DNA from: CAVPMN01 sp963706425
GTDB taxonomy: Bacteria; Actinomycetota; Acidimicrobiia; Acidimicrobiales; Acidimicrobilacustridaceae
Length of the DNA: 64,000 nt
Reading direction: 5' to 3'
NCBI GenBank assembly: GCA_963706425.1
Contig: CAVPMN010000003.1
Coordinates: 186,001 to 250,000 of the forward strand
The notes under the pieces were generated by a model. The model saw nothing but the letters and a program-made list of their open reading frames with translations, did not search any database and was not told the DNA's origin. Position 1 is the stretch's first letter. The number at the start of each line of letters is the position of its first letter. The position numbers and the translations under genes are program-made. This document shows positions 46,508-61,962 of the stretch, in pieces.

Positions 46508-47890
46508 GTGAGCACCCTCTGGCACGGTCGCTTCGAGGGCGGGCCCGCCGACGAGCTCATGGCCTACACCGTCAGCCTGCCGTTCGACCGGCGGCTGGCC
46601 TTCGACGACCTGGTCGGCTCGCGGGCGCACGTGCGCGGCCTGGTGCGCGCCGGCATCCTCGACGACACCGAGTCGGCCGCGGTGCTCGACGCGCTCGATC
46701 AGGTCGAACGCGAGCTGCGGGCCGGCTCGTTCGAGTTCGTGCCGTCCGACGAGGACATCCACACCGCGGTCGAGCGTCGGGTCACCGATCTCGCCGGTGA
46801 CGCCGGCGCCAAGCTGCACACCGGGCGCAGCCGCAACGATCAGATCGCCACCGATCTCCGATTGTTCGCCAAACGCGAGCTGGCGACGGTGGCCGGCCGG
46901 GTGCTCGACCTCCAGCAGGTGCTGCTCGACCGGGCCATCGAGGCGGGCGGCAGCTACCTGCCGGGCTACACCCACCTGCAGCGCGCGCAGCCGGTGCTGC
47001 TGGCGCACCACCTGCTGGCCCACGGCTGGGCGCTGGCGCGCGACGTCGATCGCCTGCTCGACGCCCGCCGACGTCTCGACGTCTCGCCCCTCGGCGCCGG
47101 CGCGCTGGCGGGCTCCTCCCTCGCGCTCGACCCGGCCGCGGTGGCCGCCGACCTCGGCTTCGCGGCGGTGTTCGACAACAGCCTCGACGCGGTGAGCGAC
47201 CGCGACTTCGTCGCCGAGTCCCTCTTCGCCCTGGCCCTGCTCGGCGTGCACCTCTCGCGCATCGGCGAGGAGATCGTGTTGTGGTGCACCGACGAGTTCG
47301 GCTTCGCCCGGCTCGACGACGCCTACTCGACGGGCAGCTCGATGCTGCCGCAGAAGAAGAACCCCGACATCGCGGAGTTGGCCCGCGGCAAGGCCGGTCG
47401 TCTCATCGGTCATCTCACCGGCCTGCTCGCCACGCTCAAGGCCCTGCCCCTCGCCTACAACCGCGATCTGCAGGAGGACAAGGAACCGCTGTTCGACGCA
47501 CTCGACCAGGTCACCCTCGGCCTCAGCGCCATGAGCGGGCTGATCAGCACGCTCACCTTCGACATCGAGGCGATGCAAGAGGCGGCCGACAGCCCGGCAG
47601 CTGCGGCCACCGATCTGGCCGAGTGGCTGGTGGCCAACGGCATGCCGTTCCGTCAGGCGCACGCTGTGGTCGGTGCCTTGGTGCGCGAGTCGCTGAGCGA
47701 GGGCCGGCCGTTGGCCGATCTGCTCGAAGACCACGGCGACTTCGGCGTCGACGCCCTGCACCTGCTCGAACGAGGCGTCGCGGTGCTGCGCCGCACCACG
47801 CCCGGTGGCGCCGGACCCGAGGCGGTCGCCCCGCAGCTCGAGCGCTTCGCCGAACGCCTCACTTCCGATCGGGCGCGGGTCGAGGCCTGA
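46508..47890 (+). CDS. argH: Argininosuccinate lyase
   Basis: A 460-residue enzyme splitting argininosuccinate to arginine and fumarate. It begins LWHGRFEGGPADELMAYTVS. HTGRSRNDQIATDLRLF, GYTHLQRAQPVLLAHHLLAH (catalytic His) and the signature loop GSSMLPQKKNPDIAEL (catalytic Ser) are all present. The start is GTG 46508, 5 nt after the argG stop. It ends the arginine operon. Confidence 0.95.
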   Translation: MSTLWHGRFEGGPADELMAYTVSLPFDRRLAFDDLVGSRAHVRGLVRAGILDDTESAAVLDALDQVERELRAGSFEFVPSDEDIHTAVERRVTDLAGDAGAKLHTGRSRNDQIATDLRLFAKRELATVAGRVLDLQQVLLDRAIEAGGSYLPGYTHLQRAQPVLLAHHLLAHGWALARDVDRLLDARRRLDVSPLGAGALAGSSLALDPAAVAADLGFAAVFDNSLDAVSDRDFVAESLFALALLGVHLSRIGEEIVLWCTDEFGFARLDDAYSTGSSMLPQKKNPDIAELARGKAGRLIGHLTGLLATLKALPLAYNRDLQEDKEPLFDALDQVTLGLSAMSGLISTLTFDIEAMQEAADSPAAAATDLAEWLVANGMPFRQAHAVVGALVRESLSEGRPLADLLEDHGDFGVDALHLLERGVAVLRRTTPGGAGPEAVAPQLERFAERLTSDRARVEA

Positions 47891-47893
47891 CCG

Positions 47894-48280
47894 GTGGGCT
47901 ACCGCCATGACATGTGGGTCCGGTACGCCGAGGTCGACCGGCAGAACGTGGTGTTCAACAGCCACTACCTGGCCTACGCCGACGAGGCCATGTCGCATTG
48001 GATGCGCTCGGTCGGGTGGGACTACGGCAAGCCTCAGTGGGACTTCATGGTCCGCCACGCCGAGATCGACTGGCACGGGTCGGCCGGCTACGGCGACGTG
48101 GTGACCATCGACTGCGCGGTGGTGCGATGGGGCACCACCAGTTTCGACGTGGGCTTCTCGGTCTCGGTCGAGCAGCGATCCATCGTCGAGTTGCGCCTCA
48201 CCTACGTGGGCATCGACCCGGCAACCCAGACGAAGGCCCCTGTTCCCGAGAGCTTCCGGTCTGCCCTCGGTGACCCCTGA
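47894..48280 (+). CDS. Acyl-CoA thioesterase, 4HBT hot-dog family
   Basis: A 128-residue hot-dog-fold protein. MWVRYAEVDRQNVVFNSHYL is the 4-hydroxybenzoyl-CoA thioesterase signature with the active-site Asp (usual form RYxDxDxxGhVNN). The substrate is probably an acyl-CoA but cannot be named. The start is GTG 47894, 4 nt after argH. It overlaps the next gene by 11 nt. Confidence 0.85.
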   Translation: MGYRHDMWVRYAEVDRQNVVFNSHYLAYADEAMSHWMRSVGWDYGKPQWDFMVRHAEIDWHGSAGYGDVVTIDCAVVRWGTTSFDVGFSVSVEQRSIVELRLTYVGIDPATQTKAPVPESFRSALGDP

Positions 48281-48854
48281 GCGACCGCTGCCGCGCCAGT
48301 TCTTCGCGCGCGACAGCCGCCAGGTCGCTCGCGACCTGCTCAACAAGATCGTGGTGGTCGGCGATCGGGCGGCACGGATCGTCGAGGTCGAGGCCTACCT
48401 GGGTGGTGAGGACCCGGCCAGCCACGCCTTCAAGGGCGAGACGGCGCGCAACCGCACCATGTTCGGTCCCGCCGGCCACCTGTACGTGTACTTCACCTAC
48501 GGGATGCACTGGTGTGCCAACGCGGTTTGCGGCGAGGAGGGCACGGCCACTGCCGTCCTGCTCCGCGCCGGGTCGCCGCTACGCGGCATCGACGCCATGT
48601 GGGCGGCCCGTCCGGCGGCGCGCCGGCTCACCGACCTGTGCAGCGGCCCGGCGAAGCTCTGCCAGGCGCTGGGCATCACGGGCGACGACGACGGGGTCGA
48701 CCTCACCCGTCCGCGCGGCCGCATCTCCATCACCGACGACGGGATGGCACCGCCGACTCGACCGGGGCGGTCCACCCGGATCGGGCTGTCGCGGGGCATC
48801 GACCATCCCTGGCGCTGGTACGTTCCCGACGATCCGCATGTCTCCCGACCCTGA
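48270..48854 (+). CDS. 3-methyladenine DNA glycosylase (Mpg/AAG family)
   Basis: A 194-residue base-excision enzyme. ARIVEVEAYLGGEDPASHAF carries the catalytic Glu. GHLYVYFTYGMHWCANAVCG is the family core with the base-flipping Tyr, and LCSGPAKLCQALGI follows. This is a second alkylation-repair locus, 10 kb from Ada-AlkA and Ogt. GTG 48270 is the likely start. Confidence 0.92.
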   Translation: MTPERPLPRQFFARDSRQVARDLLNKIVVVGDRAARIVEVEAYLGGEDPASHAFKGETARNRTMFGPAGHLYVYFTYGMHWCANAVCGEEGTATAVLLRAGSPLRGIDAMWAARPAARRLTDLCSGPAKLCQALGITGDDDGVDLTRPRGRISITDDGMAPPTRPGRSTRIGLSRGIDHPWRWYVPDDPHVSRP

Positions 48855-49416
48855 CCTGCTCGAGGTGCTGCACGGCGCCCGCGTGGCCGACGACCAGCAG
48901 GCCGACGTGCGACGCCAGATGCTCGACTTCGCGCATCACCATCCCGATGCCCTCGACCGCAGTTGCGAGGACGGTCACTTCACCGGCTCGGCGCTGGTCG
49001 TCGACCCGGCGACCCAGCGCACTCTGCTGCTGTTCCACGCCAAGGCCCAGCGCTGGCTGCAACCGGGTGGGCACGCCGACGGAGAGGGTGACCTGGCCCA
49101 GGTGGCGTGGCGCGAGGCGTCCGAGGAGACCGGCATCGTCGGCCTGCGGGTGGTGCGGCCCGCCATCGACCTCGACATCCACCTCTTCCGGCCCCGCACC
49201 GGCACGCCCCGGATCCATCTCGACGTGCGCTTCCTCGTGGTGGCCCCACCGGACGCGGACGTGGTGGGCAACCACGAGTCCGAGGCGCTGCGCTGGGTTC
49301 GCCTCGACGAGCTGACCGCCCTCGGGGTCGACGACGGGCTGCTCAGGTTGGCCCGAGCGGGGTTGGCGCGCGCCGCCGAGCTGGCGCAGGCCGAGCAGGA
49401 CGAGACGACCGCCTAG
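48838..49416 (+). CDS. Nudix hydrolase
   Basis: A 192-residue hydrolase. The Nudix box runs from GGHADGEGDLAQ through VAWREASEETGIVGL, with the catalytic REASEE core. The N-terminal helix region (residues 1-45) is unconserved. The substrate, usually a nucleoside diphosphate linked to another group, is unknown. It starts 17 nt inside the end of the glycosylase gene. Its stop overlaps the convergent gene by 3-4 nt. Confidence 0.88.
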   Translation: MSPDPDLLEVLHGARVADDQQADVRRQMLDFAHHHPDALDRSCEDGHFTGSALVVDPATQRTLLLFHAKAQRWLQPGGHADGEGDLAQVAWREASEETGIVGLRVVRPAIDLDIHLFRPRTGTPRIHLDVRFLVVAPPDADVVGNHESEALRWVRLDELTALGVDDGLLRLARAGLARAAELAQAEQDETTA

Positions 49417-49976
49417 CCGACCTCGCGGGGAGTGGCGCAGCTGGCCATCAGGTTGATCTTGGCGAACCGGTCGATCGGCTCGGTGATCTGGCGGGCGTCC
49501 TTCTCCGCGACGAAGAACCGGGCGTCGGGGTCGTCGCGGAGGCGTTCGGCGTAGTCCTCCCGGTTGCCCAGGTAGATCGACCAGTCGCCCAGCCACTCGG
49601 CGTACATGGCGCCGTCGCGGGTTTCGGCTGGGGGAGTGAGCGGCTCGAGCTCGGTGAGCATGGTGGCGAGGATCGCGGTGGCGGTGTCGACCGCCTCGGC
49701 CCGCTCGACCGCAGTTCTCGGCTGCGAAGGCCGGTGGCAGGGCGGCGATCTCGGTGGCCGCCGCGGCACAGATGGGCTCGGCCGTCTGAGCGATGGCGGG
49801 GTCGTCGAGCTCGCCGAACGGGCGGCCGGGCGAGCGGGTCAAGGCGTAGATCCACAGCAGGGCCGAGCCCAGGATGATCGTGATCACCGCGACACGAGCG
49901 ATGGTCTGGCCACGGGTGCGCTGCCCGGACGGCCCGGCCGGCGCGCCGGCGCGTCCGTCAGGGGCTCATCGCTCAT
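49413..49976 (-). CDS. Small single-pass membrane protein of unknown function (two frameshifts)
   Basis: A protein of about 187 residues after two repairs. The N-terminus MSDEPLTDAPARRPGRPG is followed by one helix (AVITIILGSALLWIYAL) and an outside domain with AEPICAAAATEIAALPPAFA, WLGDWSIYLGNREDYAERL and PIDRFAKINLMASC. Breaks: one base missing near 49926 (a GGG run on the minus strand) and one extra at 49715-49716. The frames on either side join smoothly, which supports one gene. I do not recognise the family. Confidence 0.65.
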
Positions 49977-50051
49977 GGGGTTCACTGTGCCGCTCGGGAC
50001 GGCGTGATACCAAATGGACGTGTCGACCCGTGGTTTGACAGGTTTGCCGGT

Positions 50052-51360
50052 GTGAGTGCACCCACCACGGGCCGCGGCGCGGCCATCCTCGACGACCTGG
50101 CGGCTCGTGGCCTCGTTCACGACACCACCGACCCCGACCTGTTGAGGGCCCGACTCGACGACGGCCCCATCGTCGTCTACGGCGGCTTCGACCCCACCGC
50201 CGACAGCCTGCACATCGGCAGCCTGGTGCCGCTGCTGCTGCTGCGCCGCTTCCAGCTGTTCGGCCATCGGCCGATCGCCCTCGCCGGAGGGGCCACCGGG
50301 ATGATCGGCGACCCGAGTGGCCGGTCCGACGAGCGCAACCTGCTCGACGGCCCCACGCTCGATCGCTACGTGGCCGGCATCAAGGCCCAGCTCGAGCAGT
50401 TCCTCGACTTCTCGCCGGGCCCCACCCAGGCGGAGCTGGTCGACAACCGCGAGTGGACCGAGCCCGTGAGCATCCTCGAGTTCCTCCGCGACGTCGGCAA
50501 GCACATCACGGTCAACGTGATGCTGGCCAAGGAGTCGGTGCAGGCCCGGGTCGAGAGCGAGTCGGGCATCTCCTACACCGAGTTCAGCTACATGCTGCTG
50601 CAGGCCAACGACTATCGGTGGCTGCACCGGCACCGCCAGTGCGAGCTGCAGGTCGGCGGATCCGACCAATGGGGCAACATCACCGCCGGCATCGACCTGG
50701 TCCGCCGCACCAGCGGCCACCACGTGCACGGCCTCACCGTCCCGCTGGTCACCAAGGCCGACGGCACCAAGTTCGGCAAGAGCGTCGAGGGCGCCGTGTG
50801 GCTCGATCCTGCCCGCACGTCGCCCTACGCGTTCTACCAGTACTTCGTGAACAGCGACGACCGCGACGTCCGGCGCTTCCTGCTCCAGCTCACCCTCCTG
50901 CCGGTCGACGAGGTCGACCGCATCATGGAGGTGCACGACAAGGCGCCCGAGCGTCGCGAGGCCCAACGGGCCCTGGCCGGCGCCGTCACCGCCCTGGTGC
51001 ACGGGGAGGCGGCGGCCATCGAGGCGCAGGCCGCCTCGAGCGGCTTCACCCGGGCCAGTGCCGACCTCTCGGCCGACGATCTGGGCTGCCCTCGTCGACG
51101 CCATCCCCACCACCCACCTCGACCCCGGTCGGTTCGAGGGGCTCGACCTGATCGACGCCGCCGTCGAGACCGAGCTGGTGGCTTCGAAGAGCGAGGCCCG
51201 GCGCATGCTCGACCAGGCCGGTCTCTACGTCAACGACGAGCCGCAGAGCCAGACCCGCCCGCTCGGTGCCGCCGACCTGCTGCACGGGCGGTTCGTGATG
51301 CTGCGTCGCGGGAAGAAGAGCCGGCATCTGCTGGTTGTCGAACCCGGAGACGCTGTCTGA
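50052..51360 (+). CDS. tyrS: Tyrosyl-tRNA synthetase (frameshifted)
   Basis: A 435-residue (corrected) class I synthetase. The HIGH motif is in ADSLHIGSLVPLL, the tyrosine pocket includes EFSYMLLQANDY and VGGSDQWGNI, and the KMSKS loop is GTKFGKS. The C-terminal S4 RNA-binding domain has SKSEARRMLDQAGLYVNDE. The frame breaks at 51083-51085, where CTGGGCTGCC should be CTGGCTGCC; repair gives DLAALVDAIPTTHL. GTG 50052 is the chosen start; the frame is open back to 50004. The rRNA promoter lies just 47 nt downstream. Confidence 0.94.
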
Positions 51361-51407
51361 GCACAGGCGGCAATCCGGGCATCGGAGAAAATGCGCGCGT
51401 CCGTGGG

Positions 51408-51437
51408 TTGGCACCCTGCGGGTGGCGCTGGTACGGT
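51408..51437 (+). promoter_or_regulatory. rRNA operon promoter
   Basis: -35 TTGGCA (51408-51413), 18-bp spacer, -10 TACGGT (51432-51437). The TANNNT -10 box is like those of the other promoters in this window. It is the only good promoter between tyrS and 16S and gives a leader of about 415 nt. Confidence 0.65.
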
Positions 51438-51444
51438 GCCTCTC

Positions 51445-51861
51445 CCTGCCTACGTGACCGGTCCTACCGCCGGGCAGCCGGCTTCGCCGGTTTGACCCGC
51501 CCGGGGATCATCAGTAGGTTGACAATCCGCTTCGGAACGGGGTTCGCCCTGCACCGGAGCCAGCACTGCGGCTCGCTTCGGCGGCCGCTTGCCCACGAAG
51601 GGCGTCGAGCTCTGGCCTGCCGGCCCTCTCGACAAGGCGCTCCTTGAAAACGGAATAGAGGACGAAAAAGCCAGTGCGGGCGACCATCGCGCGCACCGTC
51701 CACGTGGCAGGGCCCTCGGGCCTTGGTGGACGGCAGCGGTCATGGTTGTCATCAATTCAATAAGCATCTCCTTTCGGGGAGACGTGCCAGTTGGTCTCGG
51801 GTGCCATCCCGAGGCCGGCTCTTCAACGATCGAAGGCCTGCTTCGGCAGGTCGAGATCTCG
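51445..51861 (+). other. 16S rRNA leader with BoxA-like element and processing arms
   Basis: CCTTGAAAACGGAATAG (51642-51658) resembles the actinobacterial BoxA antitermination element. The stretch 51640-51665 pairs with 53547-53572 in the spacer (24 Watson-Crick pairs, one wobble, one mismatch), forming the outer 16S processing stem. GGCCGGCTCT (51813-51822) pairs with AGAGCCGGCC (53425-53434), closer to the gene. A hairpin CCGTCCAC/GTGGACGG spans 51696-51733. Confidence 0.65.
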
Positions 51862-56790
<4,929 letters not shown>

Positions 56791-56865
56791 TACAATGATG
56801 TTTGTGCTCGCTATGGAGTTCTCGAGGGCTCGAGCGCGTCGTTCGCGCTCGCCTTTGACAACAGA
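56791..56865 (+). other. 23S-5S spacer with 23S processing arm
   Basis: The stretch 56798-56828 pairs with 53675-53705 upstream of 23S, about 30 bp with one mismatch and a few G-U pairs: the RNase III-type stem that releases 23S. A separate hairpin GAGCGCG-TCGTT-CGCGCTC (56832-56850) follows. Confidence 0.7.
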
Positions 56866-56983
<118 letters not shown>

Positions 56984-56992
56984 TTCTCACGA

Positions 56993-57026
56993 AAGAGGGG
57001 CCCTTCGGGGCCCCTCTTCTTCGTTT
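56993..57026 (+). terminator. rRNA operon intrinsic terminator
   Basis: AAGAGGGGCCC pairs with GGGCCCCTCTT around a stable TTCG tetraloop (11-bp stem, 56993-57018). The T-rich CTTCGTTTT follows. It is the best terminator in the window. Confidence 0.9.
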
Positions 57027-57057
57027 TGCGACGTTCAGCGGCCGAACATCGACCCGA

Positions 57058-57063
57058 TAGGCT
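57058..57063 (+). promoter_or_regulatory. -10 box for leaderless TPR-protein transcript
   Basis: TAGGCT ends 7 nt before the ATG at 57071, only 32 nt after the rRNA terminator. Confidence 0.55.
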
Positions 57064-57070
57064 GCCGCTC

Positions 57071-58192
57071 ATGGCCCAACGTGGAGGAGCTTCCGGCGCG
57101 CCGCGGAAAGGGTCGAAGGGCCAGCCGCCGCGATCGACAGGTGGGGCCGGCAGGTCGGGTGGGGCCGGCAAAGGCGGTTCGAGTTCGGCTCGGAAGGGCA
57201 GCACCGGCAAAGGGCGCGGTGCGCCCCCCGGCCAGTCCACCGACGCGCCTCGGTCCTGGGGTGGGCTGGCCCGCAAGGGTGCGGCGCGCATGGACCCCGA
57301 AGGGGCACCGCCGCGGGGCGGGGGCCGCACTCGATCGGGATCGACGGGGGGTGCCTCGGCTGCATGGCGTGACGCCGTGTCGCGATCGAAGGGTGACGGG
57401 GCACCTGACCGCGGCGACCGTCGCACGGGTCCGCCGGGCGTGTCCGGCCCGCCCAGTCCACAGGCCGAGTGGGTGCTCGTCGACGACGACGTGCGCGATC
57501 AGGCCGAGCGGGCCGTGCGGCGCGGCTCGGCCCCCCGCCGGCGGGGGGCGGCCAGCTCTGGCACCGGTCTCGACGATGACGTCCGCGCCCAGGTGGCCAA
57601 GTCGACCGACCCCGCCCGGCGCGAGCGGGTCGAGCGGCGGCTGAAGGAGGCCGGCAAGGCGTTCCAGGCCGATCGCTTCGGCGATGCGGCCCGCATCCTC
57701 AAGCCGTTGGCCCAGCAGGCGCCGAGCCTCGCTCCGGTGCGCGAGCTCTACGGGCTCACGCTCTATCGCCAGGGGAAGTGGCGGCCGGCGATCGCCGAGC
57801 TCGAGGCCTTCCGCTCCCTGACCGGGTCGACCGAGCAGAACCCCGTGTTGGCCGATTGCCACCGGGCGCTCGGCCACTACGACGAGGTCGGCGACCTGTG
57901 GGACGAGCTGCGTCAGGCATCGCCGTCGGCGGAGCTGGTCACCGAGGGGCGCATCGTGGCGTCGGGCGCGCTGGCCGACCAGGGCCGCACCCGGCCCGCC
58001 ATCGCGCTGCTCGAGAAGGACTGGCGGTTCCCGAAGCGACCGAAGGAGCACCACCTCCGCCGGGCGTACGCGCTGGCCGACCTCTACGAGCGTGCCGGCG
58101 AGCTGCCGCGTGCACGTGACCTCTTCCAGCGGGTGGCAGCAGCCGATCCCGAGTTCGCCGACGCCGGTCAGCGAGCCCGGGCCCTGCGCTGA
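57071..58192 (+). CDS. TPR-like protein with basic low-complexity N-terminus
   Basis: A 373-residue protein. The first 130 residues are Gly/Arg/Lys/Ser/Pro-rich and probably disordered and RNA-like-binding in character (GQPPRSTGGAGRSGGAGKGG). From about residue 175 on it is helical with tetratricopeptide-like repeats: RLKEAGKAFQADRFGDAARI, APVRELYGLTLYRQGKWRPA, and the last one LADLYERAGELPRARDLFQR. Actinobacteria have similar proteins of unknown function, probably a scaffold. The start is ATG 57071; the frame is open to 57026 but starts inside the terminator tail. Confidence 0.8.
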   Translation: MAQRGGASGAPRKGSKGQPPRSTGGAGRSGGAGKGGSSSARKGSTGKGRGAPPGQSTDAPRSWGGLARKGAARMDPEGAPPRGGGRTRSGSTGGASAAWRDAVSRSKGDGAPDRGDRRTGPPGVSGPPSPQAEWVLVDDDVRDQAERAVRRGSAPRRRGAASSGTGLDDDVRAQVAKSTDPARRERVERRLKEAGKAFQADRFGDAARILKPLAQQAPSLAPVRELYGLTLYRQGKWRPAIAELEAFRSLTGSTEQNPVLADCHRALGHYDEVGDLWDELRQASPSAELVTEGRIVASGALADQGRTRPAIALLEKDWRFPKRPKEHHLRRAYALADLYERAGELPRARDLFQRVAAADPEFADAGQRARALR

Positions 58193-58250
58193 CCGGCATC
58201 GGGTCGCTTCGGCTGGCCGACGCCCGCTCATTCCTGTCGTAGGCCATCGG

Positions 58251-58256
58251 TAGGGT
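58251..58256 (+). promoter_or_regulatory. -10 box upstream of the SSB-like gene
   Basis: TAGGGT fits the local TANNNT pattern and leaves a leader of about 70 nt before the ATG at 58330. No -35 box is clear. Confidence 0.4.
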
Positions 58257-58329
58257 GTGGCTCTTCCCCCGAGACCGGTTCGGTGGCGCGGCCCGAGCGG
58301 CACACGCCATCGCGAGCAAGGGGAACGAG

Positions 58330-58749
58330 ATGTCGAAGACGAACGCGAGTGCACCGGCGCAGGCGGCACGGCCCGACGGCGGCGATAAGGGCGGCCTCGC
58401 CGGGGTGAACCTGGTGGTGGTGGCAGGTGAGCTGTCGAGCGATCCGGTCGAACGGGTGCTGCCTTCCGGCGATCGGCTGATCGCCTACGAGGTCACCAGC
58501 CGGGTGGCCGGCGGTCCGGCCGACTCGGTGCCGGTGGTGTGGATCGACCCGCCGCCCTCGGCCGCCACGCTCTCCAAAACGACGCGGGTGGTCGTGTGGG
58601 GACGGGTGCGTCGGCGGTTCTTCCGAGCGGGCGGCGTCACCCAGAGCCGCACCGAGGTGGTCGCTCAGCGCATCGTGCCCGCCGGGCAACGGCGTCGGGT
58701 CGAGCCCCTCGTGCGCGCCGCCGTTCGCGACCTCGACCCGCTCGGCTAG
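58330..58749 (+). CDS. Single-stranded DNA-binding protein-like (OB fold)
   Basis: A 139-residue OB-fold protein. After a polar start, GVNLVVVAGELSSDPVERVL, SGDRLIAYEVTSR and TTRVVVWGRVRRRFFRAGG follow the SSB strand pattern. It lacks the acidic C-terminal tip (DDDIPF) that SSB uses to recruit partners, so it is not the main replicative SSB. The start is ATG 58330 (GGGGAACGAG upstream); longer starts (58255) would overlap the promoter. Confidence 0.72.
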   Translation: MSKTNASAPAQAARPDGGDKGGLAGVNLVVVAGELSSDPVERVLPSGDRLIAYEVTSRVAGGPADSVPVVWIDPPPSAATLSKTTRVVVWGRVRRRFFRAGGVTQSRTEVVAQRIVPAGQRRRVEPLVRAAVRDLDPLG

Positions 58750-58789
58750 CGCCACCCCGGCGAGATTCCGTCGAGGCGGTGCCAGGGCG

Positions 58790-58795
58790 TACGCT
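58790..58795 (+). promoter_or_regulatory. -10 box upstream of the aldolase gene
   Basis: TACGCT lies about 50 nt before the aldolase ATG, which has a strong GAGGAGAGG ribosome-binding site. A leadered promoter is likely. Confidence 0.4.
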
Positions 58796-58844
58796 GGGTC
58801 AGCCGCGCGTACACCGACGCGCGTCGACCGCTGTGAGGAGAGGC

Positions 58845-59900
58845 ATGACCGATATCCAGGCGCTGCTGGGCGACGAGGCCGAGCAGCTTCTCAGCTACGA
58901 GTGCAAGGGCATCTCGAAAGACGATCTCACCCTGCCCGGGCCCGACATCGTCGATCGGGTCTACAAGGACAGCGATCGGTCGCCCCAGGTCCTGCGCAAC
59001 CTGCAGGCGCTCTTCTCTCACGGCCGTCTCGCGGGCACCGGCCACGTCTCGATCCTGCCGGTCGATCAGGGCATCGAGCACTCGGCGGCGGCGTCGTTCG
59101 CGCCCAATCCCAAGTACTTCGACCCGAAGAACATCGTCGAGCTGGCCATCGAGGGCGGCTGCAACGCCGTGGCCACCACCTTCGGGGTCCTCGGTCTGTG
59201 CTCACGGCAGTACGCCCACAAGATCCCGTTCATCGCCAAGCTCAACCACAACGAGCTGCTCACCTATCCGAACGAGTTCGACCAGATCATGTTCGGCTCG
59301 GTCGACGAGGCCTACGACCTGGGCGCTGCGGGCGTGGGTGCCACCATCTACTTCGGTTCGCCCGAGTCGCACCGCCAGATCATCGAGGTCAGCGAGGCCT
59401 TCCATCAGGCCCACGAGCTCGGCATGTTCACGGTCCTCTGGTGCTATCTGCGCAACAACGCGTTCAAGGTCGACGGCGTCGACTACCACGACTCGGCCGA
59501 CCTCACCGGCCAGGCCAACCACCTCGGTGTCACCATCGAAGCCGACATCATCAAGCAGAAGCTGCCCACCAAGAACGGCGGCTACAACGCCCTGCCCGGT
59601 TTCGGCAAGACCAGCAAGCTGGTCTACGGCGATCTGGTCGCCGAGCACCCCATCGACTACGCCCGCTGGCAGGTCGCCAACTGCTACATGGGTCGAATCG
59701 GCCTCATCAACAGCGGCGGCGAGTCGAAAGGAGCTAGTGACCTCGCCGACGCGGTTCGCACCGCAGTCATCAACAAGCGTGCCGGTGGCACCGGGCTCAT
59801 CAGCGGCCGCAAGGCCTTCCAGCGGCCGATGGCCGAGGGTGTCGAGCTGCTCAATGCCATCCAGGACGTCTATCGCGACGAGTCGATCACCGTGGCGTGA
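58845..59900 (+). CDS. Class I fructose-bisphosphate aldolase (DhnA/FbaB type)
   Basis: A 351-residue Schiff-base aldolase of the archaeal/E. coli FbaB type, splitting fructose 1,6-bisphosphate in glycolysis and running in reverse in gluconeogenesis. HVSILPVDQGIEHSAAASFA, IPFIAKLNHNELLTYPN, the ATIYFGSPESHRQIIEV stretch and EADIIKQKLPTKNGGYNA are the family blocks, and INSGGESKGASD is the phosphate-binding end. Length is normal. The start ATG 58845 follows GAGGAGAGGC. Confidence 0.92.
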   Translation: MTDIQALLGDEAEQLLSYECKGISKDDLTLPGPDIVDRVYKDSDRSPQVLRNLQALFSHGRLAGTGHVSILPVDQGIEHSAAASFAPNPKYFDPKNIVELAIEGGCNAVATTFGVLGLCSRQYAHKIPFIAKLNHNELLTYPNEFDQIMFGSVDEAYDLGAAGVGATIYFGSPESHRQIIEVSEAFHQAHELGMFTVLWCYLRNNAFKVDGVDYHDSADLTGQANHLGVTIEADIIKQKLPTKNGGYNALPGFGKTSKLVYGDLVAEHPIDYARWQVANCYMGRIGLINSGGESKGASDLADAVRTAVINKRAGGTGLISGRKAFQRPMAEGVELLNAIQDVYRDESITVA

Positions 59901-60006
59901 GCCCGGCTCGACGGGTGACGGCGAGGTCGAAAGGTCCCGCCATCACCGTCGCCGGGACAGCCCGTGGCGGGCGCTGACCGTGCACCGCGGCGCGCGAGCA
60001 CAGCGG

Positions 60007-60012
60007 TACAGT
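60007..60012 (+). promoter_or_regulatory. -10 box upstream of korA
   Basis: TACAGT lies about 74 nt before the korA GTG at 60086. An AAAGGGG ribosome-binding site precedes the start. The rest of the 185-nt gap holds only a weak inverted repeat near 59922-59955, perhaps the aldolase terminator. Confidence 0.4.
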
Positions 60013-60085
60013 TGGCGACGCCTTTCTGATTCGCCGTCAGGACGACGACGTCGGGGAACAACACCCAGGGAACAAAGGGGTTCTC

Positions 60086-61958
<1,873 letters not shown>

Positions 61959-61962
<4 letters not shown>

